A stretch of DNA of 64,000 nucleotides, from assembly GCA_013397455.1 (NCBI GenBank), contig VYZB01000124.1:1950381-2014380 (forward strand), given 5' to 3'. The notes under the pieces are model-generated. The model searched no databases. It had not been told where the DNA came from and saw only the letters and a list, made by a program, of their open reading frames with translations. A program made the translations under genes and the position numbers. How positions within the stretch are numbered: the stretch's first letter is position 1; each line of letters begins with the position of its first letter. Shown piece after piece: positions 45,457-57,399 of this stretch. Source of the stretch: Crotophaga sulcirostris (taxonomy: Eukaryota > Chordata > Aves > Cuculiformes > Crotophagidae).

Positions 45457-47189
45457 GTATCAAGCAGTAGGAGTGCTGAGCCAAGTTCTGGTCCCTCACT
45501 GAAGCCCCATAACTGAGCTGACCTGCAGATGTCCATTTCTCACTCCAAGGATGGATTGAAAGCAGCCAGCAACCTAGGAAGGAGACCTAGACCCACATCC
45601 ACCCCACACCAGCCAGCCCTGGACCTCTGCCTGCAGACACAAGCCCTCCTCCACCACAGCCTGCTGATGCTGAGCCCGACTCTGCCTCTGCCAGCGCTGC
45701 CAAGCCGCCCTCGTGCCTGCCTGCTCGTCCACCCATCGCCAGGGCGGTGCACAGACCACCATGGCCGAGGTTTTCACATCTGCTGAAAGGAATCTTTTGG
45801 TGGCAAAAAGCTTTCTTGGCCGCAGAGGGAAAGTTCCTGCTGTTCTACTCGCAGGGCTCTAGCTCGCTCTGCAAAGAATAAATGCCTTTTGAAAACCAGC
45901 CACAGCAGCCGGGAAGCACATCCAACTGTCTTCTTGGAGGCTTTTAATTTATAGTGTGTGCACTTTGACGTGTTGATCTTTGTGATTGCACAAGGAATTG
46001 AATTTGATTCAGATTTATTTGTTCTAATTTGTGCTTCCTGTTACCTACGGCTGCAGCATTGTGGGCTGTGGATGGGTTTTGTTCAGCCATCCCAATTAAA
46101 GCCTCAAAGTGCAAATACACACAGGAGCAGCTGGAAATACAATGAGCAAAGAGCAAACAGGCAAACAAGCCAAACCCCGCAGTGACTGCAACGCCCGAGC
46201 CATTTTGGTGTGAGTTTCTCCTCCCGCCCCTACGCTGGCGAGCCATTGCCTTCCCACCGTCTGCCACCCCGCTATGAGCCCGCAGGGCAGCCATGCCCGG
46301 TTTGGTGTCGAGTGGGAAACCATTGAGCTGGATCCAACCCTGGCAAAGGCTTTGCCCGCCCAGGGTGGGTGGTGGGGATCCCACCAGGAAGGCACAGCAG
46401 GGGCTTGGCTGGGACCCAGCCCTGAGGCTGCGCTGTGACCCAGCGCTGCCTCGCTGAGGAGCTGGTGCTAACGAGAGCGCTCACACTGCTCCCGACCATG
46501 AAATCCTGGGAGGTGTTCTCCTGAGCTGCAGTGTCCGTTTTGCTGCCCTGGACATCTTCTGGCTCGGGTCATTACAGCCTGCCTCCCTCCCATCCCCTGC
46601 AGTCTCAGTTATTTAGAGCCTCATTTTCAGAGGGCTGAGCGCTGGCAATTCCAGCTGACTTCAATCTCCTTGTCTGCAAAAAAGGGGACAAGGAGAGCAA
46701 CCTCTGTTATAAAGTCTGTTATAAAGTACTGGGAGATTTACTGATCAACAGCCGCATCCAGGAGGTCAGGATTAGCAATAATGATTTGGAGTACAGATAA
46801 AAGGGCATTGCACTTTTCCGTTGCAGTCCCTTTCTGGCTCGTGTGTCATATTTTTCCCCTCTGAGCGGCACTCACAGCTGCCAGGTCCTGGCCCAGCACC
46901 TTCCCTGCTATCTGAGCTGAGCCCAGTGCCAAGCTGGTGCAGGAGCATGGTGGTCCTCAGCTGCTCCCTTGAGAGAGCAGAAAGGGTCCTCCTCAGGCTG
47001 GAAATGCCAAGAGCCCATCATTTCCTCTTGGTATCATTGATTGTCCGTGGTGCTATGGGTAAAACAAGCCTTCAGTTTTAATTGGAGCGTGCCCAGCTTG
47101 GATTCCCATCGGCTGGCTCTTGCAGTGCCCTCTGCACTGGGAAGCCCTGCAGTGCTGTCCCTCCCATGCAGCTCCTCATGCAAAGGGAC
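45457..47189. other. Unique non-coding stretch
   Basis: Mixed sequence. C-rich at 45590-45760. AT-richer at 45940-46040. A 12-bp direct tandem duplication of TCTGTTATAAAG lies near 46704-46728. No gene is recognised. Confidence 0.5.
46704..46728. repeat. 12-bp tandem duplication
   Basis: TCTGTTATAAAG occurs twice in a row. Short, recent-looking slippage duplication. Confidence 0.8.
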
Positions 47190-47295
47190 CAAGTCATCCC
47201 TCAGTCTTCTTTTAAGAAGCTCAATAGCCTGAGCTCTTTATTCTCCTTTTGGGGGAGAGGTTTTTCCAGCCCTCAACTCATTTTTGCCTGCCCTT
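47190..47295 (-). mobile_element. Probable decayed CR1 fragment
   Basis: The plus strand follows the reverse complement of CR1 loosely: GTCATCCCTCAGTCTTCTTT, then AGCTCAATAGCCTGAGCTCT, TTTCCAGCCCTCAACTCATT and TTGCCTGCCC. This is the order of the CR1 'CTCAGCCTTCTC...CCAGCCCCTCAATCATTTT' block. Divergence is high, so this is an old copy. It could alternatively be an older CR1/L3-type relic. Confidence 0.45.
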
Positions 47296-50200
47296 TCTTC
47301 ATGAAGAAGCCTGCCTGCCTTTTGTGGAACGTACGCTCTGTTTCTATCAGGTGGGATTTTCTTTTCTCCCGTATAAAAAAAGCCTGTGTTCCCCTCGCAG
47401 GTGGCTCTATAGAAATCCATAAATAAATAACAATACCATTAAACGGCTCTGGCAGCTCACACCATCGGGCCTCGTTCTCTGGAGATCAGGAGCGTTCGGG
47501 GTCTGCTCCCCGCAGAGGCAGACTCTGCTGGACCCCGGCATCCCTGCGCATCCCCAGGGAACCGCAGCTCCTGCCGTGGGCTCTTACTGTCAAACTCTCC
47601 CTCCCTCCCGTTGTGCCCAGCAGTGACAATGACATGGCAATCAATGGCAATGATCTCCCAAGTACCCTGGCTGATAAACATGCTCTCAAGGCTGCTGCAA
47701 GCGTGTCTGAGCTGCCTGCTCTGAATAAATTGGGTTTGATGTATACAAGGCGAGGTGTACATACTTCTAAATTTATTCCTTCAATCCCCTTTCCAAACCC
47801 CTGCTGCTAGGGGGTGGAGGCTGGGAGCGCTGATGAGCTCCCTAATGAGCTGCTGGGCCATGTCCGTGCCTGACAGCTGCAGGGACACAGAGGACCTGGC
47901 CACAGAAACCCAGCACCCACCATATCCCCGTAGCTTCCTGCTACAGCCAGCTGGTACCCCTGTGGGCTCAGCATGAGGAGACCTCTCCCCCTTGCTGGGG
48001 AGCCTGGGGAAAAGCAGCTGCCAGCAGTTATCCCATCCATTTAAAAATCAGTAGTTGCAGGTGAAATGCTTCTAGCATTCACTTCTAGTGGAAGGGTTTA
48101 GTAAAACTTGGGCTTCAATGGTTCCATCAAGGCTTCAGGACAAAGTAGCAGCAGTGGGAGCACCACAGCTTCCCTCCAGTAGCCAGGCTGCTGTGCTGGT
48201 TGCCCTGATGACAAATCTGTGGGCCTGGGTGATCTGTATGCTGAGCGGCTGCTGCAAGCGGTGAGTGAGGGGCTTTGGGAGCTGGGGCTGGGCTGGGTCC
48301 CAGCAGGTGTTCGTTTGGGCCAGGCATCGCATTGAAAGTTGTGTTTATGCTTGCTTTGTTTGTGGAGTCCATATGAAAAATGAATATAAAGGTGCTAATC
48401 ATATGTCGTCCTGAATGTGAATCTGTTGCAAGGATAAGTTGAATAGCAAGTGGAGAAGTTTTTACTGGAAATTGGGTTTTCACTTCAGCTGGGGAGCTAT
48501 AACTAAAGCTCAGGTCTGAAACTGTAATAGGCTTCACAGTCTGAAGCCTGGATGGAACAAAGCAGACATGGGGATGGGGCTGGGAGGTTGCACGCAGCAA
48601 GTGCAGGGGGCTCAGCTGGCCCCTCAGCACCCCCAGACCCAACTGCTGGGGTGCAGCACCTTGGTGGGTGCTTGAGTGCAGCTTCCAGCACCGCATTGCC
48701 TTCCCAGTCCCCTCTGTCCTTGTCCTGTGCTTGACCTGCTGGTTGCAGCTTTACATAAAACCATGGTGTTTGCACTGGGAAGAGGAGAAACCCCAGCTCC
48801 CTGCCCCCCCCCTTCCCCATCCCCTAGGTCCTTCTGTGCAGGTATCCATCATCTCCTTTGTTTGGTTGCCTTAATTGAGCTTGCTATTTATAGCTGATTA
48901 TTGGAACCAGGTCGAACCCATCTGGGTGCGATTTCCATAAGGAGACAGGAGTGAGTCACTCGGAGTCCTTCCTGCCCTGTCCCTGGCATTGTCCTCCTGC
49001 TGGGTGGCAGCGTGGGGCTGTGCGTGCTCAGGAGATGCTCTGCTCCTTGGTTTAGCCCTGTTACTGCCTTGCATCCAGCCAGTGAGAGCTCCTCTTAAAC
49101 CCGAGGTCAGCCTTTGATTTACAGTCTTGTTCTGCAGAAAATATACATTAGCCTTTTGATCCCCAAAGTGGGCTTTTGAGAAGGATTGCAGTGAAGTCCT
49201 CAGGACGCGAATGCTGAGCTGCGTAATTACGCTGCCGCGAACATAATGAATGGCCGCAGCCGGCAGTCCTCGACGGGGCTCGGTGTACTTCAGCTGCCGT
49301 TTAACACAATCATTTTCTTTTGCTGGCTATAAATATGTTCGAGTTCTCTGACCTCGTGAGCCAGCATTATTCTTGGAGGCAGAATTATTTCTTACTCCGG
49401 GGCTCGTAGTTTGGCTCTGGCCTTGAAGATCCTCAGCCTTTGACAAGTGCGTGAAGCCCAATTTACAAAGCAAACGAGACACGGGCAGCAGACCTTGGAG
49501 GGAGGCAGGGTGGTGGAGCACAGCACCCCTCCGTCTCCAGCCCTCACTGGCACCTTGGGTTTTGGGTCACAATTGGAAAATGATCATCCCCATGGACATC
49601 ATTGCTACAACCATGTGGATGGTCGTGGTCCCAAGAGCCGGGATGAGCCCGTCCTCTTGCGTGTTGGACCCCTGACGCTGCATGGATGTTTGTAAATGCA
49701 TTGCTGCACTACTGCTTACACATTCCTGCACTCCCCATGGCAGCTCGAGGGGAGTTTGTCTGTCAGTCTTGTCTGTCTAGCTGGCAGCCCCAGAGCAGCC
49801 CAGGAGTTGCTTCCCGCAGAGACCCCTCACCCGGGGCAGAAACCGGCACCGCCTCGCCTGCCCTGCCAGCTCCTGCCCCCATCCAGCACTGTGCACTCCT
49901 CTGCTTGCATAAATAGTTAAGGTTGTCATCTCCTGTCTCTTGCTCCTCATACTCACTGCTAATCCCAGCGATTTGTCAAAAACCTGTTTCTTATTACTCG
50001 CCTGTTTTACAGTAGCTCTTAGTGGTACAGTCACTTATTAGCAAACCTATTGCTGCGCCGATGTTCTACTGACGTTGACCTTGTCCCTAAACCCCTCTCT
50101 ACTGCTCTTCCCTATGAAATCACTGGGCTGTAATAGTGCTGGAGTGGAAGGAATTTACTGCTTAAATAATTTATCTAGATTCAGTACAGAAAGTCTTTTG

Positions 50201-53200
50201 ATGAGATTCATCAGCTAATAAAGAAAATTGATTCTGGAAGCCAAAGTCAATATGGGGTTAGAGAAACACCACTGCCCACCATGGGCTCCCTTCCAGAAGG
50301 TGCTGCTCCCACATCTGGCTCACACTGCCATACACCTCCTGAGCACCACCACCCTTCCCAAACCAGCTCAGCTCTGCCTCCCCACCTGCCAACACTCGGG
50401 CACCTTTTTTCCAAGCCCCATGTTCCTGGTGTGACCAGCAGCTCAACAAGGCACAGCTCAGCTGTGAGAACAGAGTGGTGGTGATTCATGTGGCAAAACC
50501 ATGGAATGGTAACACCTGAGCATGAAGGTGACACAGCCCACTCCCTCTGCATGCTGTTCTTCTTGGAGTAGCTGCTCTGTCTCCAATTCTGGAAGATGGT
50601 CCAGCACAAGGCAGATCCTTCTGAGCTCAGGGACCAGACCCTGCTTGTGCAAAGCTGCTTTCTGGCACAGGTTTTGTTTTAGCCAGGTCTGACAGGCACA
50701 TGGGCTCCTGTTGCTCTTGCTCCACCCACACCTGCAGAGGCTCAAGGCAAGAGCAATGCACAGGGCTGAGAGGGAGGTGAGAGCATGCTGTAAATTTGGA
50801 ACCAGAGGCAGGGCAGTGATGCTTCTTGCCTGGTTGGCTGTCTGAGCACCCTCTGCCGTGTAGGACAAGTCCTTCTCTGTTTTTTAGGGAATATTTTGCC
50901 TTTGTGCAATCCGGAAGGGAAATACAATAAAATTCAAGAAATGGAAGCATCCAGAAAACAGCTCGAACTCTCCCTTAAAAAGAGAGATGGGAAGCGGTGT
51001 TGTGACTAGGGACATGGAGGAGGCTGGGCACATTTTGTGGCAGCCTGTGGAAGATGAAAAATAGCCAAAGGAAAGAAAGAGAAAAGAAAATTTGGCAGAA
51101 ACATTTGGCCATATGGCTGATTTGTACTTCATGTGTGTTCCTCCATATGTTGTACGTACATGTGTTTGCTTACCCCCCTTGCACTTTGCATGCCAGCGAT
51201 AGTCTCAAACCCATCAAAATTCTCTGGTAAAATACTGGGGAGCTTTGGGGACTCATTCCTTCCCTCGGCTGTTCCTCAAAGCTGTTTATCCAAACCATCT
51301 TGATCACCTTGGAAAGTTAAAGTCGCCTTTGCCACGATGTGGCTGTTGCCCTCCCTGAGCTCTCCTAAGTGAGTTGTGCAGCGTGAGGTGCAGAGCACTG
51401 CAGGAACTCAGCGGGCTCAGCCAGTTAATTTACTGCAAGCCTGATGACATTTGATGGGAAAGAAACCACTCGCGCTGTCTTCATTGCCTCTGCTGGAACC
51501 CGTGTACTTATCAATAATTCAGGTGCCCTTACAGCTCCCACCAGCAGATCCCTCCCTGCCTGCTTAATGAGAAAGCACGTTTCAGTGCCCGGCAATCCTC
51601 GGGCGAGGAGCCGGCAGCCGAGTGGCCAACTGTGACCAACGGAGCTTCCCAGCATCGCTCCTGGAGCTGCGCGAGCCCGTGCCGCGCAGCCCCTCCAGCT
51701 GGGTGAGGAGCGGGGGTCTCGGGGGGCTGCTGCCCTCTGAGGCCAGGGAGATCAGACCTGAAGGTGAAGAGGGACATAAAACTGAGAATGAAATCCAAGC
51801 TCACTGCAGTCATTGCAATGGAGCAAATATCTCCGTGTGCCAAGCTTGTTCTCTGAGCGTGATTTAAGCTGAAAATTCACAACTATTTCCTGGTACAAAT
51901 CATTCGAGCGGGATGAAACAATCAATGGGAGATATAATCTGCGATTTGTCTCTGCAGCCAAAAACATCTCATCTGTGAACACAAACTCATTAAGAGTGTG
52001 ATTAATGGGGTCTGAAGGCAGGAGTTGGGGGTAGTGAAGCTGTCTGTAAGCTCTGCCCTCTGCTTAACCTGTGCAAACAGTGCTGTGCCGAATGGCAGCA
52101 GCCTTGCTCCTCCAAAGCCAAGAGAGCCAAGCTCACCCATGGAGCCAGCGGAGGGATGAGGAGCTCTGCACTGCATTAGCTGCCTCAAAAATGATGCAAT
52201 GCTTTAGTTTTCCAACAGCTTTTTCTTGCTTGAGGGAAGAAATTTTGCACTTGCTGGAGCTGTGGGGAACAGCTAGACCACTCCATGAGCAGGAAAAGCA
52301 ACACTGGGGCTATTAAAGATGGAAATAACTACCAAAAATCTTCACAGAAGAGCAGGACCCAGTGTGGAAAGACACAAAAAGAGGAGAAAGGTGACTGCAA
52401 CTCCTGGAGTTGGTGGAATTTGTATTCAGAAGGGACCCGATTTGGTTTCTTTTCTAAATTGCCTGCTTGATTAGATGTATCAAAAGTGCACTTTGAGGAA
52501 CAAAGCTCCTCTTGCCGCTGTGACCTGACATTGGTGTAACAAACGACCTAAAGCTGCTCGGTTTCCTCGTCCAGCACTGATCCTGGCTGAGCAGCAGCTG
52601 GGGCTGCTCCCTGGCACGGCTCGGTGTTCCCCCCAGCTCTGATCCCCTTGACTGCTGCGGAGCCTCACCCAGCAATGCCAGCACCCTTGTTTTCCCCCTG
52701 CTCTGGCTGTCAGGCTCTTCCCTTCCATCTGCCATGGAAGATCCCTGGCACAAACCCTCCCAGGATGCAGGAGGGGAAGGCACAGCCCTTCTGCCTGCCT
52801 TGCATCCATGGCTCCATCCTCCACCTCCTGCTTTGTGAGACACAGCAGTGCTGAGCCGTGGGAGCAGTCAGGCAAACAAGGATGGTCAAGGTCAAGCAGG
52901 CTCAGAGAAGTGAATAGGGGGAAGGTTTTAGGAATATAGTTCAAACAACAAAGGAATTAATTCAGGAGATGCCACAGAAATGATGGCACATAAAGTTAAT
53001 GAGATATTGCTGAAGGAAGGGTAAACAATTAGGACTATTAGCTGCAAAGATAAACCAAGACCTATTGCCCTCAGAAACACTGAAACTAATTAAATTGAAA
53101 ATTACAACATAGGAGTACAAAAACAAAAGCAAATAAATTGAGAGAAAGAATTAACTGGCTTAATATCATGATGATAATATTATCAGCAATGGGGAGCGGG

Positions 53201-54011
53201 CATTGTATGATTAAAGCTGTTTATTCTCACTATTTTTCACGGAAGCAGGCGGTGAGAGACTCGGGGCAGGAGGGGACCTGCAGCTCCTGGGGGTCTGCTG
53301 GGCTCTCAGCCCCTCGTGGAGGAGGTCACATCGTCCCAGTGCCATCCCACCGCGCTGGGCTGGAGGTTGCGCTCATCTGACTCTAAACCCTCCAGTGCCC
53401 TCGCCAGCCATGGGAGAGACCGCCAGGAGAGTCATTAGCGCTCCAATAATTGGTTCCATTTAAAGGGATTAGAGCCAAATTAACTTTGTGGTTTGCCACC
53501 CAGAAATAATCCTATTTTAAGTGGACAGATTCTTCTGTAGCGTCCAAGGAGACTGTGAATGGGTGAGGTGCTGCTTGAGTGAGTTCCCAACCGTGAAGGG
53601 GCTCCTGGTCCTTCCTTGAGGGCACCTCTGGCACGAACATAACTCATCCAGTCGGGGTGGGTGAGGTGGGGGCTGATGCATTAGCAGAGTTTTCAGCTGG
53701 CATGGCAGCATGGGTGACAAACCAGGGAAGAAAACCGGGGCTGAGAACAATAAAAGGATGCTTCAGGCAGGAATTCGAGCACCATGGAGGGAAAGGAGGT
53801 AAAATCAATCTGGCCGTTTGCAGAGCAGTTGCTCCCAAAGCCAGGTGACCCTGCCCAAGGGCGGGGGCAGCATGGTTTCCCCAGCCCCTGGCCAGGTGAG
53901 TGGGCAGTGCTGACCAAACCCTTCCTTGGTAACTGCCAGGGAATCAACCCACTCAGCAGAAGACCGCAGAGCAGATTTCTATGTCTGAGGTGCTCTTTGA
54001 GAATCTTTCCA
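47296..54011. other. Long repeat-poor unique stretch
   Basis: No CR1 is recognised in about 6.7 kb. C runs occur near 48804-48812. CpG-richer patches lie at 49205-49285 and 51590-51720 but are too short for a CpG island. AT-rich patches lie at 50150-50230, 52980-53240 and 53440-53520. Open frames up to 189 codons (48127-48696, minus) lack recognisable features. Confidence 0.5.
53430..53530. promoter_or_regulatory. Candidate short conserved element
   Basis: Contains GAGTCATTAGCGCTCCAATA, ATTGGTTCC, GAGCCAAATTAACTTTGTGG and AAATAATCCTATTTTAAG in about 100 bp. Dense TAAT/CCAAT words. Composition-based inference. Confidence 0.18.
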
Positions 54012-54329
54012 CCTACAGGAAAGCTGGGGAGGGGCTCTTCATCAGGGATTGCAGGGGTAGGATAAGGGGGAATGATTTTAAGGTGAAAGAGGGGAGACTG
54101 AGATGAGATCTTAAGGAGAAATGTTTTCCTGTGAGGGCGGGGAGGCCCTGGCCCAGGTTGCCCAGAGAAGCTGTGGCTGCCCCATCCCTGGAGGTGTCCA
54201 AGGCCAGCTTGCATGGGGCTTGGAGCCCCCTGATCCAGTGGGAGGTGTCCCTGCCCATGGCAGGGGAGTGGAACTAGATGGGCTTTAAGGTACCTCCTAA
54301 CCCAAACCATTCCAGGATTCTGTGATTCT
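54012..54329 (+). mobile_element. CR1 LINE, 3' end fragment
   Basis: Plus-strand CR1 of about 318 bp. It starts CCTACAGGAAAGCTGGGGAG, runs through GGCTCTTCATCAGGG, AGGGGGAATGATTTTAAGG, GAGATCTTAAGGAGAAATG, CCCTGGAGGTGTCCAAGGCC and CTAACCCAAACCATTCC, and ends with ATTCTGTGATTCTGA, two octamer units. The 214-codon minus-strand frame at 53693-54337 is antisense to it. Same left breakpoint as the copy at 45143. Confidence 0.97.
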
Positions 54330-55711
54330 GACATCAATAAAGCGGATGTGAAGGCAGTGGTGGCCGCAGTTCAGCTTTGCATTGCTCACAGCTCCTGGCT
54401 GGGAGGAGGCCCTGGCACAGGCCCTGGGCTAAAACTTGGGGGTTGCTGGGATCAGTGCAAGGCTCCAGCTGATGAAACACATGTTTTGCTCTGGTCCTTT
54501 TACCCTTTCTGGTAAAGCTATGTTTCCTGCTGCATTGCCAACCCTGCGTCCAGATGTGTGCGGCTGCTTTACAAAATGGTTCTTCCTCCCTTTCCAGGTC
54601 TGAGCAACCTAACCCTGGGTTTACCACCATGTGTGATGTTCCTAAGACCCTGACATACTTTTCAAGACCAGAAATAAAGCCAGGCAAAAGGCAGTGAATA
54701 AACTGGCAGTCAAGTGAAAGCCAAGAGGTTTGGGAAGGCAGAAAGGGTCTGTAAATTGGGGTCAAGTTTATCTCTTGGTTCCATCCAGATGCAGGGAGGG
54801 TCAGTGATCACGGACAGCCCTGGGTTGGGAGCCTGCGGTGCTTCCAGGAGATGATGAGCCAGAGGGGTTGGCAGAACCATAGAGTGACTGCTGCAGTGGA
54901 GGAGCTGCTCCTACCCTGCTGGGCTTGGTGCCCTTGCATGCGAAGTTTGCGATGTGTGATCTGGTGATGGAGAGCAAAGTCGCTTTTTATGGTCGTTTCA
55001 TTACGATGCTTAATTTCTTCTGCAGAAGCAATTACGTTCTATGGGTGGAAAGTAATATTGGAGATGTATGATTGTTATTGCTACCCCACCAGCTCCAGGG
55101 CTGGCAGTGCCTGTGATCCAGCCACTGCAGGAATAGCAACGGGGGTGCGGGAGCCAGTGGATCAGGCTGGACTCACCTGCACCAGGACAGATAAGAGACT
55201 TTGCAAACAGGGAGACAACCCTGTCCACTAACCAAATATTTATCTGAGAGGGGGTGCGTATTGCATCTGAGGGACAGCTTTACAAGGGCTGAGCAAACAC
55301 TCGGTGGCCTCGGAGAATAAACAAAATAGTTAAAATATCCCATGACTCCGCTCCTTTGGTGTCTGTTTTCATCACCAAGTTCTCCAATTATTCAGGAAAC
55401 ACATCAGTACTGTGTGTGCTTTGGGCTGTGGGTTTTATTTCTTGCACTGTCTTCACCTACCAAAAGGAATTCACACCAATATGTTTAATTTTCTGTTTCT
55501 TATAGGCTAAAAAAAAGTCACTTCTTCATCTGGTTAAATGAATCTGGCAGGAAATACAAGATTTTTTCTAGCCATTGACCCAATCTACATAGATATTGAG
55601 GGGTCTAATTACAAAACATCTGAACCGATTAGTCACTTTGCAGGTGAAAAGCCAGTGGTTTTCTCAAATTGATCCATAGTTATTTCTGAATTTCTCCCAG
55701 AAATACTGCAA
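54330..55711. other. Unique non-coding stretch between two direct CR1 copies
   Basis: Mixed sequence, AT-rich at 54990-55080 and 55300-55620. No gene is recognised. It is flanked by CR1 3' ends in the same orientation. Confidence 0.5.
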
Positions 55712-55930
55712 TCAGATCTTAGGGAGAAATGTTTTCCTGTGAGGGGGGGAGGCCCTGGCCCAGGTTGCCCAGAGCAGTGGTGGCTGCCCCATCCCTGGAG
55801 GTGTTGAAGGCCAGGTTGGATGGGGCTTGGAGCCCCCTGATCCAGTGGGAGGTGTCCCTGCCCATGGCAGGGGGGGTGGAACTGGGTGGGCTTTGAGGTC
55901 CCTTCCAACGCAAACCATTGTGTGATTCTA
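55712..55930 (+). mobile_element. CR1 LINE, 3' end fragment
   Basis: Plus-strand CR1 of about 220 bp. It starts CAGATCTTAGGGAGAAATG, includes GGAGGTGTTGAAGGCCAGG and GGTGTCCCTGCCCATGGCAG, and ends CAAACCATTGTGTGATTCTA. Minus-strand translations across it are not genes. It is very similar to the 54012 copy 1.4 kb away but more truncated, so it is a separate insertion. Confidence 0.96.
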
Positions 55931-57114
55931 ATTTGCACAGCGTGTGCTGAGTTGGTGCCACACAGGAAAGTTGCTTTTCCTTCCCCATGTAAACATCTTC
56001 CTACATGCTATCCAGCACTGTGTGCAAATGCTATTCTGGAGAGATACGGAAATATCCCTGCGGTAAACAAACCCGGTACTATGAAGTCTACACCCGGCAG
56101 CGAATTCCAGGGGGTTTATTGATCTGGCAAAGCCGGCTGTGCTAGGGAATCCCACCCGCCACACGCGGCTCTTCCCGCAGCTTGGTGGGAGTTATCTCAC
56201 AGCACAAGTTGTGTTCTACTACTGAATCCATAATGCAACATTTGCAAGCACCAAACGCACGAGCATTCAAGCTGAGAATTTGCTTTGTGCAAGTATTCTT
56301 ACTAATGAAACTGAGGATGTAAAATATTCCTGGAAAGTGCTTATAAAAGGCTTTCAGATGTAGGAAAAGTTGGTTTTAATGTTATCGCAAATTTGTTTTC
56401 TGTTTCTAAGGAATACTCAGACTTTCAACTCCTCCCCCCCTCCATGTGTGGTGTACGAGTTGGGTTTGTGAGGAGGAGTGAGGCTGTGGGCTATATCCGT
56501 AATCACACAGCAGTGCATCCACAGTTCTCCTTACCAAAATCTGGAGTTCTGTTTTTTTGCACTGAAACATTCAAACTGATTCATAAAGCTCCACCTGTAT
56601 TTACTTCCCCCTTAAAAGGGGAATAGAAAACAGTTTCAAATAGTTCTCCTTCCATTGCTTCCTCTGCAGAGGAGGTAGATGGTCCACAGAGGCCAAATCC
56701 CAGTCCCAAAGCAGCGTCTGCAGGCAGGAGCCAGGACACGGCTCCCCGGGGCCCCGGCAGATGCCGTGTGCATCCAGGATGGAGGCTGCCTCTTCGCCCA
56801 CCGCTTCCCGTTCGTTGCAGCGTTCATCAAAAATCGCTTCCCTGCAGCAAAGCGATGCTATCGCAGGGACAGAGCAAGCCCAGGTCCTCCGCTCACTTCT
56901 TTACTATCGGAAAGAAAACCATTAATATGATGAAAATGACCTCAAATTGCTATTGCTGGATTATTTAATCTGGCCAGGCTCCTTTCAGCTCTCAGCCACC
57001 ATAAAAGAAGACAAATTGCCTGTCTGGTGTTAAAAGGTTTTGGAATATAGGATAGCATTGATTTTGTGTATCTGAAAAGGTGATGCTCCCCGGGCTTGCC
57101 AGCTAGCGGGGGTT

Positions 57115-57399
57115 TTGATGACAAAGCATCCTTCACTGCTGATCCTCCTGCTGATACTGAGCATCTCCGGAGCGGGCGGCTGGTGGGCATTGTGGATAAC
57201 CCAGGGAGGAGGGGATGGGGAGGAAAGCATCACCTTCCCGGGCTCTCTGCTGTCTGACCTCAGCTGGCTGGGACCTGGCTTGGCTCCGTGGGCCCCTCCA
57301 TGCCCGCTGCTCCTCTCGGCAGCTGACGAGCCTCTCCTGATGAGCGAAGCAGATGGAGCGCTTTGCCTCTCCCTGGGAAGCATTATTTCCAGTCCTTGA
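57115..57399 (+). CDS. Short ORF with hydrophobic N-terminus (doubtful)
   Basis: A 94-codon frame starts MMTKHPSLLILLLILSISGA, with a basic residue near the start followed by a run of Leu/Ile and small residues, the shape of a signal peptide. The rest is Gly/Pro/Leu/Ser-rich with only one or two Cys and no domain that I recognise. The first ATG is at 57115 and a stop follows at 57397-57399. No promoter, poly-A signal in a convincing position, or partner exon is evident, and the GC-rich local DNA favours chance open frames. I consider it more likely non-coding than coding. Confidence 0.1.
   Translation: MMTKHPSLLILLLILSISGAGGWWALWITQGGGDGEESITFPGSLLSDLSWLGPGLAPWAPPCPLLLSAADEPLLMSEADGALCLSLGSIISSP

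Noticed and set aside
48127..48696. 189-codon minus-strand open frame
   Set aside because: No domain, no splice or promoter context, and composition like the surrounding non-coding DNA.
51590..51730. CpG-rich patch considered as a CpG island promoter
   Set aside because: It is only about 140 bp long and lacks an associated exon or transcription signals.
53693..54337. 214-codon minus-strand open frame
   Set aside because: About half of it is antisense CR1 (54012-54329); the rest is unstructured.
55988..56009. miR-30-like 5' word TGTAAACATCTTCCTACATG
   Set aside because: The seed matches but the rest diverges from known miR-30 members, and no complementary arm able to form a precursor hairpin is seen within 60 bp.
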